Shown: piece by piece, positions 1 to 10,072 of the stretch | Layout: each line of letters opens with the position of its first letter | Position numbering within the stretch: the stretch's first letter is position 1 | Translations under genes and position numbers: made by a program | Notes under the pieces: generated by a model | What the model was told of the DNA's origin: nothing | The model's database searches: none | What the model saw: the letters and a program-made list of their open reading frames with translations, nothing else | From: Lytechinus pictus | Lineage: Eukaryota > Echinodermata > Echinoidea > Temnopleuroida > Toxopneustidae | Reading direction: 5' to 3' | Assembly (NCBI RefSeq): GCF_037042905.1 | Contig: NC_087253.1 | Span: forward strand, 19,433,501 to 19,497,500 | DNA length: 64,000 nucleotides

Positions 1-174
1 AAAAGTATGTGGACCTTATTTTTAACCCATAATTAAGTTTTAACTTTTACATCCTGGTTTGCCAATTTAATTATATATCCAAACATGCCTTGTCATGGTT
101 TCTTGAAAAAAAAAACATAAATTATTACTATTAGTCAATTGTATTAATATCATGATAGATATAATGTGATTACG

Positions 175-454
175 GGTGCGTCGTGGTCTAGTGGTTCTGA
201 CTCTCGCCTTTGAAACAGAGGGTCGTGTGTTCGAATCGTAGCCATGGCGTATTTTCCTTCAGCAAGAAATTTATCCACACTGTGCTGCACTCGACCCAGG
301 TGAGGTGAATGGGTACCCGGCAGGAGTAAATCCTTGCATGCACTGAGCGCCGGTGATGGTAGCTCGAGCTAAAGCCAGGGTAATAATAGCAGCGCTTTGT
401 ATCCTCTGGCAAAAAGCGCTTTATAAATCCAACTATTATTATTATTATTATTAT
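175..454 (+). mobile_element. tRNA-derived SINE, full-length copy
   Basis: The head resembles a tRNA gene, with an A-box-like TGGTCTAGTGG at 184-194 and a B-box-like GTGTTCGAATC at 227-237. An unrelated body follows and the tail is a run of ATT trinucleotides (433-454). This is the layout of a tRNA-derived SINE transcribed by RNA polymerase III. A second copy of the same family lies on the minus strand at 46028-46302 and shares the body text around CTCGACCCAGGTGAGGTGAA. The head cannot fold as a good cloverleaf, so it is not called as a tRNA. Confidence 0.8.
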
Positions 455-652
455 ATCAACCAAAAATTAGTGTTCACCATGCTGCAGCTGAACCAATTAC
501 GGTGAGAAACAAAGAGAGAAATAGGTCGAAGTAAAGCTAAGGTCAAGACTCAAGCCAAGGAGCATAAGCGATGACCAGCGCTGCCCCAGCTGAGCTGAGA
601 GTGAGACGTCTTGCTTGCTGCATCGTACTTGACTAGTATACCCAGTTGTTGT

Positions 653-870
653 GTGTCCGGACAGGTTGTGTGTCCGGACGATCAATTTTAGAAAGATCAT
701 TTGGAAAAATTTACAAGCGAAGTTTCATCAATTTAATTTTAGTACAAAATGTTAGGAAATATTATAAAGAACAAAATAGAAGATGATTGCAAGTATTGAA
801 TTCATATTTCTAGTGTAATCCAAAAACAAAAAAGAGGGCTTCAAAAAGATAAAGTGTCCGGACACCCGAC
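653..870. repeat. TGTCCGGACA palindrome cluster
   Basis: The 10-bp palindrome TGTCCGGACA or a near copy occurs around 653, 670 and 856, bracketing about 200 bp of AT-rich DNA. This looks like a small inverted-repeat element, but no clear target duplication was found. The rest of 455-1500 holds no gene I can support. Confidence 0.35.
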
Positions 871-1499
871 CCCCTACAGAAAGTTGAAGCTGCGGCGCAT
901 AGCGCTTACGAGTCCAAGGTCCAGGCCGACGCACGCGGCAGAACTGTCACGCAACATCCCGCCCCACTCGGCAGCTGAATTGAGATAACGAAATGCGGTC
1001 CAACAATCACTCACGAGAGGCTTCCCTGGCCCTCCCTTTCCCCGATGCGCAACATTTATTTTAAAACGCAGTCCCGATCTTCTATGATTCTGAATGATAA
1101 TCATATGACTCAAATATGAATTTAGAGTAAAAAAACTTCATACATTCGTTTCACAAGCAGACTATAAATGTGTACTTATTTAGCAGAAAATAAAAGGGAA
1201 TGTTGGGATATTTGGCTATGCTTTCTGGGTAAGCCCACGATGCAACGGGGCAAAGCATTGAAAAGTCTGCCCCTAAACGAGGATTTTCTCTCTTCACGTA
1301 CGGCGAACGCTGAACATTTAGAATATATTCACAGTTACGGGCAACGGGTTAACAGCCTTGCAATTTAAGAATTATGGGATTCATTTCCTACAATGCATTT
1401 CACTTTAAATTCCTTGTTAAAAAATAAAAAATCTTCAGCAAATTAATTAGATGTGTCCTTCAAAAGTCATAAAAATTGAATTGTAAAACACAATATGGA

Positions 1500-1640
1500 T
1501 TTAATAGTGATTCGAATGGAAAATCAACTAAATTCTCACCTCAAATGTTTCGCTCACGAAGCTCGCTGAGCAAGAAATGTCGGTAGCGTGTTTGCGCATG
1601 CTCGCTCATATTCCCTCTTCACCTAAAACGGGGGGAGCCA
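1500..1640 (-). other. possible GC-rich first exon (speculative)
   Basis: Read on the minus strand, this CpG-containing stretch has an ATG at about 1598 followed by some 20 codons without a stop, then GAG and a fair splice donor (GTGAGA) near 1540. It could be the first exon of a gene running left out of the window, or chance. No homology is recognised. A second GC-rich patch lies at 880-1080. Confidence 0.15.
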
Positions 1641-1892
1641 AGACTATCGGCGTATGTCAGAATACAAATATTTTTTTTAAAGTCTTTTAAGCATGAATTT
1701 ATAAACCCTACTGAAAATAAATAAATATATATGATCATTAAAATAAAAGTCTAAGTTATACACTGATTAAAACAATAAAATATATAATTGACAACATATA
1801 GATTTGCATAGCAATCCACCCCTCAAAAACCATAGAGAAAGGTCCTGAGACAAACAATTATATTATATCATGCGTCCTTATCGTCATCCAAT

Positions 1893-1964
1893 TCCTTGGT
1901 AGTATAGTGGTGAGTATCTCCGCCTGTCACGCGGAAGACCGGGGTTCGATTCCCCGCCAAGGAG
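1893..1964 (+). tRNA. tRNA-Asp (GTC)
   Basis: The 72-nt sequence folds as a complete cloverleaf. The acceptor stem TCCTTGG (1893-1899) pairs with CCAAGGA (1957-1963), with discriminator G at 1964. The anticodon stem TCCGC (1919-1923) pairs with GCGGA (1931-1935) around loop CTGTCAC, giving anticodon GTC at 1926-1928, which reads Asp codons. The B box GGTTCGATTCC is intact. A T-rich run begins at 1970 and serves as the RNA polymerase III terminator. There is no intron and CCA is not encoded, as is normal in eukaryotes. No other tRNA gene is nearby. Confidence 0.95.
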
Positions 1965-1969
1965 GATTA

Positions 1970-1990
1970 CTTTTTTTATTTTTCTTTTTT
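1970..1990 (+). terminator. RNA polymerase III terminator of tRNA-Asp
   Basis: A run of seven T residues followed by further T runs starts six bases after the mature tRNA 3' end, the standard Pol III stop signal. Confidence 0.75.
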
Positions 1991-2719
1991 TGATTGAAAA
2001 TATTTTCTGTTTACACAGACAAATGTGACGTCTTGAAAATATTTGATTGGACATTATATTAATTATCACATTTCAACTACTATTTATAGGGCCTACAACG
2101 TCAAAAATGAATACCTGCCAAATAATTTCCTTGACATTAAGAAAATGTGATTGATAAAAAAATAGCTAGGACAAAAAGAATAAGTTAAGATATGGCAGAG
2201 ATAATTGAAAGAGAAAAACAGAAGAAATTCAGAAGACACCCTCCTCAAACCAAAATTTGCAGGCAGTGAATGAGTCATCTAAAAATTGACTTTAAAATGA
2301 AATTGAATGGAATGCATTCTAGGAAAATACTAAATTCCATCACCAGAATCCCCTCTTTTTCTTTATTTATTCTACATAATTTTTCGGTTTCGTTCAAATT
2401 TTCATTTTTGTTTTGGTCTGCAGGTACAGACATCAAATTTCAATCAACCTGAATCTTTATTTCACTACATTGCCTAAATATTCCTCCTATTACACTTTTT
2501 CACACTCCTATATATACCTGCCCCCCCCCCCCCCCATATCAACAGAGTTTGATATACTTTTTATTTTGCTTGTCAAAAAATTTGTGCCTTTAAATGTATC
2601 CTAAGTTATGTTTTGAATGAATCGCGAAAGAACCACTTGGGGGTACGTATTTTGATCAAAGGTGCATGCAACACCAATCTTGACTGGCATTTAGCGATTG
2701 ATGGCAAACATTCCTGTTA

Positions 2720-2862
2720 CGGAGCCCAGGGCCCAGTAACATATACTAGTTATTGATCATAGTCCTGATATTTACAATTGATCATACACAATAATCAATG
2801 CAATCGATCACAAAAATCAGCCCCATGATCAACCGCTAAGCTTATTGTGATACTGGACCCTA
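2720..2862. mobile_element. short inverted-repeat element (GGGCCCAGTAACA ends)
   Basis: The left end near 2727 reads GGGCCCAGTAACATA and the right end near 2850 reads TGTGATACTGGACCC, an imperfect terminal inverted repeat. A related fragment ends at 2726 and a relative lies at 3781-3937. It is non-coding. Confidence 0.5.
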
Positions 2863-3354
2863 ATTTGCTATCTATAAATTGAGGTCAATGAAATACACAT
2901 TCTCTTTGCACAGAATTGGTGTTGACCATTAAAACTTTATTTCAAATGAGAACCTGTATGGAAGATGGTTCATATATTTGACATCGAATCAGATATATAG
3001 CACCAATACATGATTACAATATGCCTACAATAGTACAGTTGAAAAACAAGTACAATTTTTTACAATCGAATGAGCCAGCTGGTTTCTACAGATTCAAGAA
3101 TTGAATAGATTCTATTCATTTTCAATGAGCTCTGCTAAAAATTAAACTGAATTAAATCTTTGACAGAATAAAAATATAAATCTAATAAGAAATTAAAAAA
3201 GCTAGGGATAAATCAACATCAAAATGAGAATAATCCCTGACTGAATAAATCACTTTAAACAAAAATAAAATCCATCAAAACTTCATAACCTTTTAAATCC
3301 TATATCAATTGGAAACTTATGTTCATTATATTATACTTGTATAAAAAAATATTC

Positions 3355-3355
<1 letters not shown>

Positions 3356-3406
<51 letters not shown>
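3356..3406. repeat. (TA)n microsatellite
   Basis: About 24 uninterrupted TA dinucleotides. The Ile/Tyr-rich reading frames across it are artefacts of the repeat. Confidence 0.95.
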
Positions 3407-3410
<4 letters not shown>

Positions 3411-3780
3411 TCTGGATCTAAAATATATTAAGGCACTTCCATTTCAAGGCGATTTCCATGTGAAAATTTATTGTCTGCATATATGGATTCACCACTGTAT
3501 ACAATTAAAACTGATTCTTAAACCATTCCCAGGGTAAGGTTAATTAAGAATTGTTACAATAAAAAGTACTAGGTCAAATACACAATTTCTACGACAAATA
3601 TAGTGTAATATCAACCAACCAGATTAAAGAATTTCAGTAGCTTTCAAATTAATTGCAAAGTTAATGTTACAAGAACAAGTTTGATGAAACAGGCCCAGGT
3701 CAAGAATATATTACACTCCCAACATCTATAATTTTTCAAATGACATCAAATGACCCCTCCCCCTACCCGCCCATCTAATC

Positions 3781-3937
3781 AGGGCCCCGTAACACAAAGA
3801 TAAGCGTTTGATCACTAATTTGAAAGAACAATTCTGATTGGTTCCTAGTCAGTCTCCTTAGCAAAATGCGCATGCAACGGTGATCTTGATAGGTCATTTC
3901 ATTTAGCGATCAATCGCTAGCCTGTGTTACGGAGTCC
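3781..3937. mobile_element. MITE with GGGCCCCGTAACACA termini
   Basis: The left end GGGCCCCGTAACACA faces TGTGTTACGGAGTCC at the right end, and inner arms containing GCGTTTGATCACTAA and TTAGCGATCAATCGC continue the inverted repeat. It is a short fold-back element without coding capacity. Confidence 0.6.
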
Positions 3938-4039
3938 AGATAATCGTCATTCCCATATATGCATAACATGAGTCAAATAAGCTAGAATTTGATTTTCAGT
4001 CCACTCAGTCTGCTAGCAGATGGTGTTATTCTCAAATCT

Positions 4040-4260
4040 GAGATCATCATGGCTAACTCGCTTGGTCAACAGCCATATGGTCTAATTCTTAGATTGTATC
4101 ACACCATCATGGTTAATTAAGTCACTAGGTCTACTATCAATTTCGTCTATACATTACCATTTGGTCTAACCATCAGTTGGCCTATGTGTCTTTTCGTCAC
4201 ATGCCAATGTGGTCTATTTTCCACTTTGTCTACTTCATACTTTTGGCTTTGTCAAATGAG
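4040..4260. repeat. 16-bp period GTCTAAT array (locus 1)
   Basis: The phrase GTCTA or GTCAC recurs about every 16 bases in units such as GTCTAACCATCAGTTG and GTCTACTATCAATTTC. The same period and phrase occur at 48205-48626 and 49615-49738, so the three loci share a repeat family. Confidence 0.6.
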
Positions 4261-5215
4261 AATTTGGGTCAAACGAAGGTAAAGAAAAAAAAATCTAAAA
4301 ATGTGAAATTCAAATTTTTACAGAGAATCAACAAATAAAAAGATATGACAGTCACTACACTTTTGCAATATTGGAATGTGAGATAATACAAAGCATGATT
4401 CACATTATTGAATGTGTAAACAAAGCTTTAGAAATGTTTTTAAATAAAAATTGGAATATGAAGTGCCAATGGGGTGCATCAATTTTTTCCTCATAAATTT
4501 TAAGAATTTTCCTCATGACATTTAACAAAGTGTAAACGACTTATAAGTGGTCTAATTTCCACTGTGTCTACTTCATACTTTGGAGTTCGTCAAAAGAGAA
4601 TTTGGGTCAAACGAAGGTAAAGAAAAAAATCTAAAAATGTGAAATTCAAATTTTTACAAAGAATCAACAAATAAAAAGATATGAGTCACTACACTTTTGT
4701 AATATTGGAATGTGAGATAATACACATCATGATTCACATTATTGAATGTGTAACCAAAGCTCTAGAAATGTTTTTAAATAGAAATTGGAATATGAAGTGC
4801 CAATTGGGTGCATCAATTTTTTCCTCATAAATTTTAAGAATTTTCCTCATGACATTTAACAAAGTGTAAACGACTTATAAGTGGTCTAATTTCCACTGTG
4901 TCTATACTTCATACTTTGGATTTCGTCAAAAGAGAATTTGGGTCAAACGAAGGTAAAGAAAAAAATCTAAAAATGTGAAATTCAAATTTTTACAAAGAAT
5001 CAACAAATAAAAAGATATGACACTTACTACACTTTTGTAATATTGGAATGTGAGATAATACACATCATGATTCACATTATTGAATGTGTAACCAAAGCTT
5101 TAGAAATGTTTTTAAATAGAAATTGGAATATGAAGTGCCAATGGGGTACATCAATTTTTTCCTCATAAATTCTAACAATTTTCCTCATGAAATTTAACAA
5201 TGTGTAAACAACTTT
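4211..5215 (+). repeat. three-copy tandem repeat, period about 335 bp
   Basis: Units begin at GGTCTA at 4211, 4549 and 4883 (spacing 338 and 334) and run through matching text to about 5215. Each unit begins with 16-bp-type phrases from the neighbouring GTCTAAT array and continues with an AT-rich body. Copies differ by scattered substitutions and small indels. No open frame is conserved between copies. Confidence 0.85.
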
Positions 5216-6821
5216 TATCCAGTAATCTCATTTCTAGTTTTTATAAGTTTGGTTTAAATGAGATTGAAATCTTAATTTTGCTTAAATCTGCTTTTATATT
5301 TCAAATATGGAAGGTTTAGTAAAAATCTTTTATTTAAATCTGCATATTTTAATCAAAACTTAGGCATTCCAAATAAACAAGAATCAAATTGGCTTGCCAT
5401 ATTCAAATTGTTCATAAAGTCAAGCTAAAGATCCTTATACTAGGTCCCAAACTATATGTTCACAAAACAAACCAAAGACAAATTCAATGGCCATACAATG
5501 CTAAGCTTTGAGTTACATTGCCCAGATAGTAGAGTTTAGACATAGAATGCTGTAGAATGATATTCAAAGAGCAAAGCATAGCAAATCAACCACACTTCAA
5601 AATATTAAACTACCTATACATAAAATTCAAGACAAAATGGTAAATAATATACTGCTCAGTATAATAATGAATAGGCAAAATACCCTTAAAGTCTGCTAAT
5701 AAACCTATTTTTATAGAGAATACATGATACCTCAAGCAACTATCGTTTGCTTTTATAGAAAGGACACTTATTTATTCATAATATACAATATATCAAAAAC
5801 AATTCATGTAGGCATTTTCATACATGTTATATCAAAACACTGCTTCAAAATTTCACACACACTTCATTTTGATAGTATTACATGTGCAAGTTCTTTTTTT
5901 ACACCAGTCATACCCCCCCCCCCCCTCTCTTTCTCTAACTTTTCACACTCTTGGTCAAAAACACGTAGGCAATGACTTTTTGGCATTCAAAACTGAGTTG
6001 ATAAAATATTTTTTTTGCAGATAAATAAAAATATCCCTTGTCATTAAAAATATCAATACCATCATACTACCCCCCCCCCCCCACACACACACATACACAT
6101 TGTTCTCTCTTTCTATTCCACCTCCTCATGCGCTGTTGGCAAAACATACTAGCATTCATTACTGCTACCAATAGTTCAAGTGTCCGTCATAGGACAAACC
6201 AATGCTCCAGCTCTGGGATCATGACGCTCTGAGATCTTTAAACTATTCTAATATCTTGCATTATGCTTTTTAGGTCAGATGAATTGTATCAATTACCATA
6301 GAATTAGATATAAAGTTAGTTATATAGTTAGTTGTTTTTTTTGGCCTGTAATATATCCTTGTAATTACTAACATACCAATCTTATTTACCTTGTACACAA
6401 AATTTGGCTGAGTTTTTATCACTGAGCTTTGAACCAAGTCTAAACAATCCTTTGGAGACCTATCAAAACCACATTTTTTAAATGCAATCCAATAGACACT
6501 ACGCAAAACATATTCTTAAAGTACATCTGCATACATTGTCATGGTGTCCCACATGATAATCTTCCTGTATTAGGTCCTTTGCTATTTGTCCAAACTACAC
6601 ACAAATACGGATAAAAATACCAAACATTGGGGAACACTTCAATTACCTTCTTAAGCCATTATTAAATGAATTGTAAAGAGGGAGCAGACAGGAAAGTAAT
6701 GAGGTAGTCAGCACCAATAATTTCAAAAGCAAAAGTGCTCCTTAAAGAATCAAATCCAAGGGTTTCCCCGATATTGCTAATGAATGACAATCTGTCAATA
6801 ATGAAACCTTCGTGAAACAGA
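5216..6821. other. AT-rich intergenic DNA, no gene seen
   Basis: The stretch holds poly-C runs near 5912 and 6070, a short CA run near 6083 and nothing else recognisable. The open frames here are short and compositionally biased. Confidence 0.6.
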
Positions 6822-7326
6822 TTAAAGGGGAAGTTCACCCTGAAGAAATGTTTGTTTTACAAATAGTAGGAAGAAACATATTTAAAAAATATTGGTGAAG
6901 GTTTGAGGAAAATCCATCAAAGACTAAGTTATTAGTATTATAAGTTTTGGATTTGTGACACCATAAACAAGCAGCTGCCCCATATGTTATGTAATATAAA
7001 ATGCATGAATTTAATTTTTTTAATGGTTCCTGATGACTTATTTCTGTTTGCTCTTCATTATCGGCTGTGAAATGATTTGTCTATTAATACAAAAGAGGTA
7101 CAATAACAACCGTTTTCAATTTTCTGAGAAAATGACATTTCATTGATTTTTTTTTACCATTGGCTATGTAGAAATGCTGTTCACATATTACGTCCCAAAT
7201 CACATAATTAAAATTCTAATAACTTTTTAATTCTCTGATTTTTCTCAAACCTTCGGTAATATTTTTAATAATTTTTTTCTGCTATTTTTACAATAAACTT
7301 TTTGTCAGGGTGAAGTTCCCCTTTAA
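6822..7326. mobile_element. TTAA-type MITE (AGGGGAAGTTCACCCT family)
   Basis: The element is bounded by TTAA on both sides (6822-6825 and 7323-7326). The termini AGGGGAAGTTCACCCTGA and TCAGGGTGAAGTTCCCCT are inverted copies, and inner parts are also inverted. TTAA duplications are typical of piggyBac and Kolobok transposons. No transposase is present. Confidence 0.8.
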
Positions 7327-7800
7327 CAAGGTCCAGGGCCCTATAACATGAAGGTCTGGAATGAATTGCAAATATGAACTAACACTTCTAATGATTCCCG
7401 GTTAGTGTTTCTGGCAAATTGCCCATACATTCAACAAATATGATTTGCCATCGTCATTTAGCAACACTTCAACCTTTGTTTATCATAGGCAAGGGATATT
7501 CTTTCTGTACTTAATGTCAACCCAACTGCCTGTTGGAATAGAGTAACAAATTCAGTACTTCACGAATAAGAAAGAGCACTGTATGTATTCTTTGACATTC
7601 CACTGTTCAAGGTATTCACTGTTCCTTCTTCGGCATTTTGTGCGATTGTGAGGAGTTCTTTGAAAACAGCCGGACAAACCTGAGCTTATTTATGTTATGG
7701 TTGCACTTGCATCGATGACCAACTCCCCGGTTTCTGAGCTGTGAATACTCTAATCTTGGCAGTTCTCTAAGGAAGACAACCTCTTTGGTAAATGTGTAAC

Positions 7801-8364
7801 GCTGAAGTCACACCAGCAAAACTGATACCAAGCCAACAAAAGCTTTTACGCTTTTACCAATGACATATCATCGGTTTTGCCTGGAGCAAAGATACTACAA
7901 GGGGAAGATCGGACAGTACATAGACCGACTAATGAAACACTGGGGAAGAGCGCCCCACAGCTTTGATGTAACAACCTTTTTTATCCTTTGCGTATCGAGA
8001 GATGGTTGTGTACAAAACATATGAGAGAAATGGTGAAGGGTTTAAGGAATAGACGATTTTTATATATTTTTTTTTCTTAAATTAAAGATGAATACATTTC
8101 AGAGGTTTCTGGGTAATAAAAGGTGGAATTACTCCCATGCACCACCCTTGAGCCCTCTCCAAAGTCCCCTCTCTCATTTCCCAAATATGTTTTATACACA
8201 ACTGCGTGCCGATGTGGGATGGTTTACTTACTCAACGCTAGTGGGCGTCCTTCCCCATGAGCATTTTATCGGGCGTTTGGGAGCGTTTCAAAAAAGTGCC
8301 GAAGTGTCCGATCTTCACCTTGTAGAATCTTTGCCTTGAGTCAGTTTCATAGGTGTGACTGTAG
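7801..8364. mobile_element. inverted-repeat element, about 560 bp
   Basis: The left arm contains GCTGAAGTCACACCAGCAAA and CTACAAGGGGAAGATCGGAC; the right arm carries their inverted counterparts near 8302-8364 (GTCCGATCTTCACCTTGTAG, then AGGTGTGACTGTAGCC). It is a non-autonomous fold-back element. The short open frame inside is not supported as a gene. Confidence 0.55.
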
Positions 8365-8689
8365 CCAGAGATAGTGCAATAAGTGCATCATCAAAGACCC
8401 TGAGTTTTCCACCATTCTTCATACAGCTGTCATTTCAACATTTTGGCACTATACGCCGCTATGAAGTTAATCTCTTTGGAAGAAGTGTAATTAGAAAAAT
8501 GCAGCACATACTGGCAAAAAAAAAACCCTGATTTTTCTTCCTTATTTTCAGATGGCATTAGTGAATTTAGTTGAGTTTTACATGTGTATCACTCAGATAT
8601 GATTATTCACATCTGGGCACGACCTTTAAAACTAAAAGATAGCAGTTGCAGCAAATAATTATTTCATGAAAAAGTCTTTAAAATCAAGG

Positions 8690-9090
8690 TTAAATGCTAC
8701 CATATTATCATAGATCTAGTTCTGGTACATTGAAATGAACTCATCTTTGTGAAATCATGAAATCTTAGCTGAAAACCGATCATTCTGATGATCACTAACA
8801 AAAAAAGGCATATGTGGGACAGTGTACAGTATTACTATTATTTGGAAGAATACCTGGCATATGAAATTCTGTGCTTATTTTGCTCATTTCTGAGATGGAA
8901 TTACAAAATGAAACCTTTGGAACAAGGTAGCTTACTATTATTTGGAAGAATACCTGACAGATGAAATTCTGTGCTTATTTTGCTCATTCCAGAGCCATTT
9001 GGCACATATTTTTTATTCATACATACAACCACTTGGGTGGTCTGAAATTTTATTGGATTCTGTTTGAACTCATTTTGAGATCGTTGCCAC
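8690..9090. repeat. diverged repeat shared with 11165-11400
   Basis: Text such as GAAATCATGAAATCT followed by AGCTGAAAAC and ATTCTGTTTGAACTCA is shared with 11165-11400 at reduced identity. Inside it a roughly 60-bp direct repeat (CTATTATTTGGAAGAATACC) occurs at about 8836 and 8937. Confidence 0.5.
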
Positions 9091-10000
9091 AAGTGGCATT
9101 TATCTTTAACGTCACCATCCTAAGGATGTGACAAGCCCGAACCTCTGCATCAATTTGTAACTTTCACCATGCAGGCTACAGATTACAGGTGCACGCCACA
9201 TGGCCCAGTTTTGCGCTCCTTTCAATACTATGACACAAGAGGGCGCTCCATGGATGGATCCTTTGGCTGGCTGAGAAACACTGGAGAGTATTCTGGCATT
9301 ACTACCATGGCTTTATTACCACTGTATCAAACAAAGAAAAAAAAAAGGTATGAATATCTTGAAACATTAGAAAAATATTAAATTCAATTAATTTGTTCAA
9401 TCATCCAACATTTATAAACATCATTTGTAAATACATGTGAAATGATTAAGATGCTCTAAAATGCAAGAGCCTGATGAATGGGACACTCATCATGTATCAT
9501 TTCTTCTTCTTTGTTGAAACATATTAAATGATCGCAGAGGTTTTTCCAAAAGATATCATAACTGATCAAAAGTCATACTTGCACCTGCAAAGTGCAGACA
9601 TGCACAATATATTTCAAAGACCCTAAATGAAGTTACTGTAGAAGTAAAATTGACAAACGAAATCATATAAGGTATATATCACAACCATGAAGGCTTTATT
9701 CATAATTCCCTGCTTGCCAGGTGATTCGGCCTTTTAAGTCTGTGTACATGTATAAACGAAGAAGGTAATTTAATTTCATGTGCACCAAAACGATTGATTA
9801 TTTTCTACATTTCCAGTTTATTAATTCATTGATTAAAAGCTGCACAGGACAATAACACTGATATTTTTTAGTGTATTTTGTGCTAAAGTAGATGAAGATG
9901 TACTGATCTTGACTCTATTTTCTAATTTCTTTATTTTGCTCTACTTTGCCCAAATTCCTATGTCAGGACAATCTTTTCCACACACTCTGAATGCGATTGG
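9091..10000. other. intergenic DNA 3' of the VAMP gene
   Basis: No gene is recognised. If the last VAMP exon is extended by splicing (see the exon at 10001-10072), a short terminal exon could lie here or further left, but I could not identify one. Confidence 0.4.
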
Positions 10001-10072
10001 TCACTTACATAGGATGATCGCTACAATGGCTATCAAAATGAAGATGATTATCAGCGCCAGGCAGATCTTTGT
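10001..10072 (-). CDS. VAMP exon 3 (transmembrane anchor)
   Basis: It encodes TKICLALIIIFILIAIVAII and LCK, then TGA at 10003-10001. The acceptor CTCCAG ends at 10073. The last codons contain CTAT|GTAAGT, a perfect splice-donor consensus overlapping the stop. The protein may therefore end as written, or splice to a further exon after Leu. Confidence 0.85.
   Translation of the reverse strand, partial: TKICLALIIIFILIAIVAIILCK

Noticed and set aside
175..245. second tRNA gene
   Set aside because: A- and B-box text is present but the arms do not pair as a cloverleaf and a SINE body and tail follow.
874..1368. short frames in a GC-rich patch as genes
   Set aside because: No recognisable domain, no splice consistency and no neighbour support.
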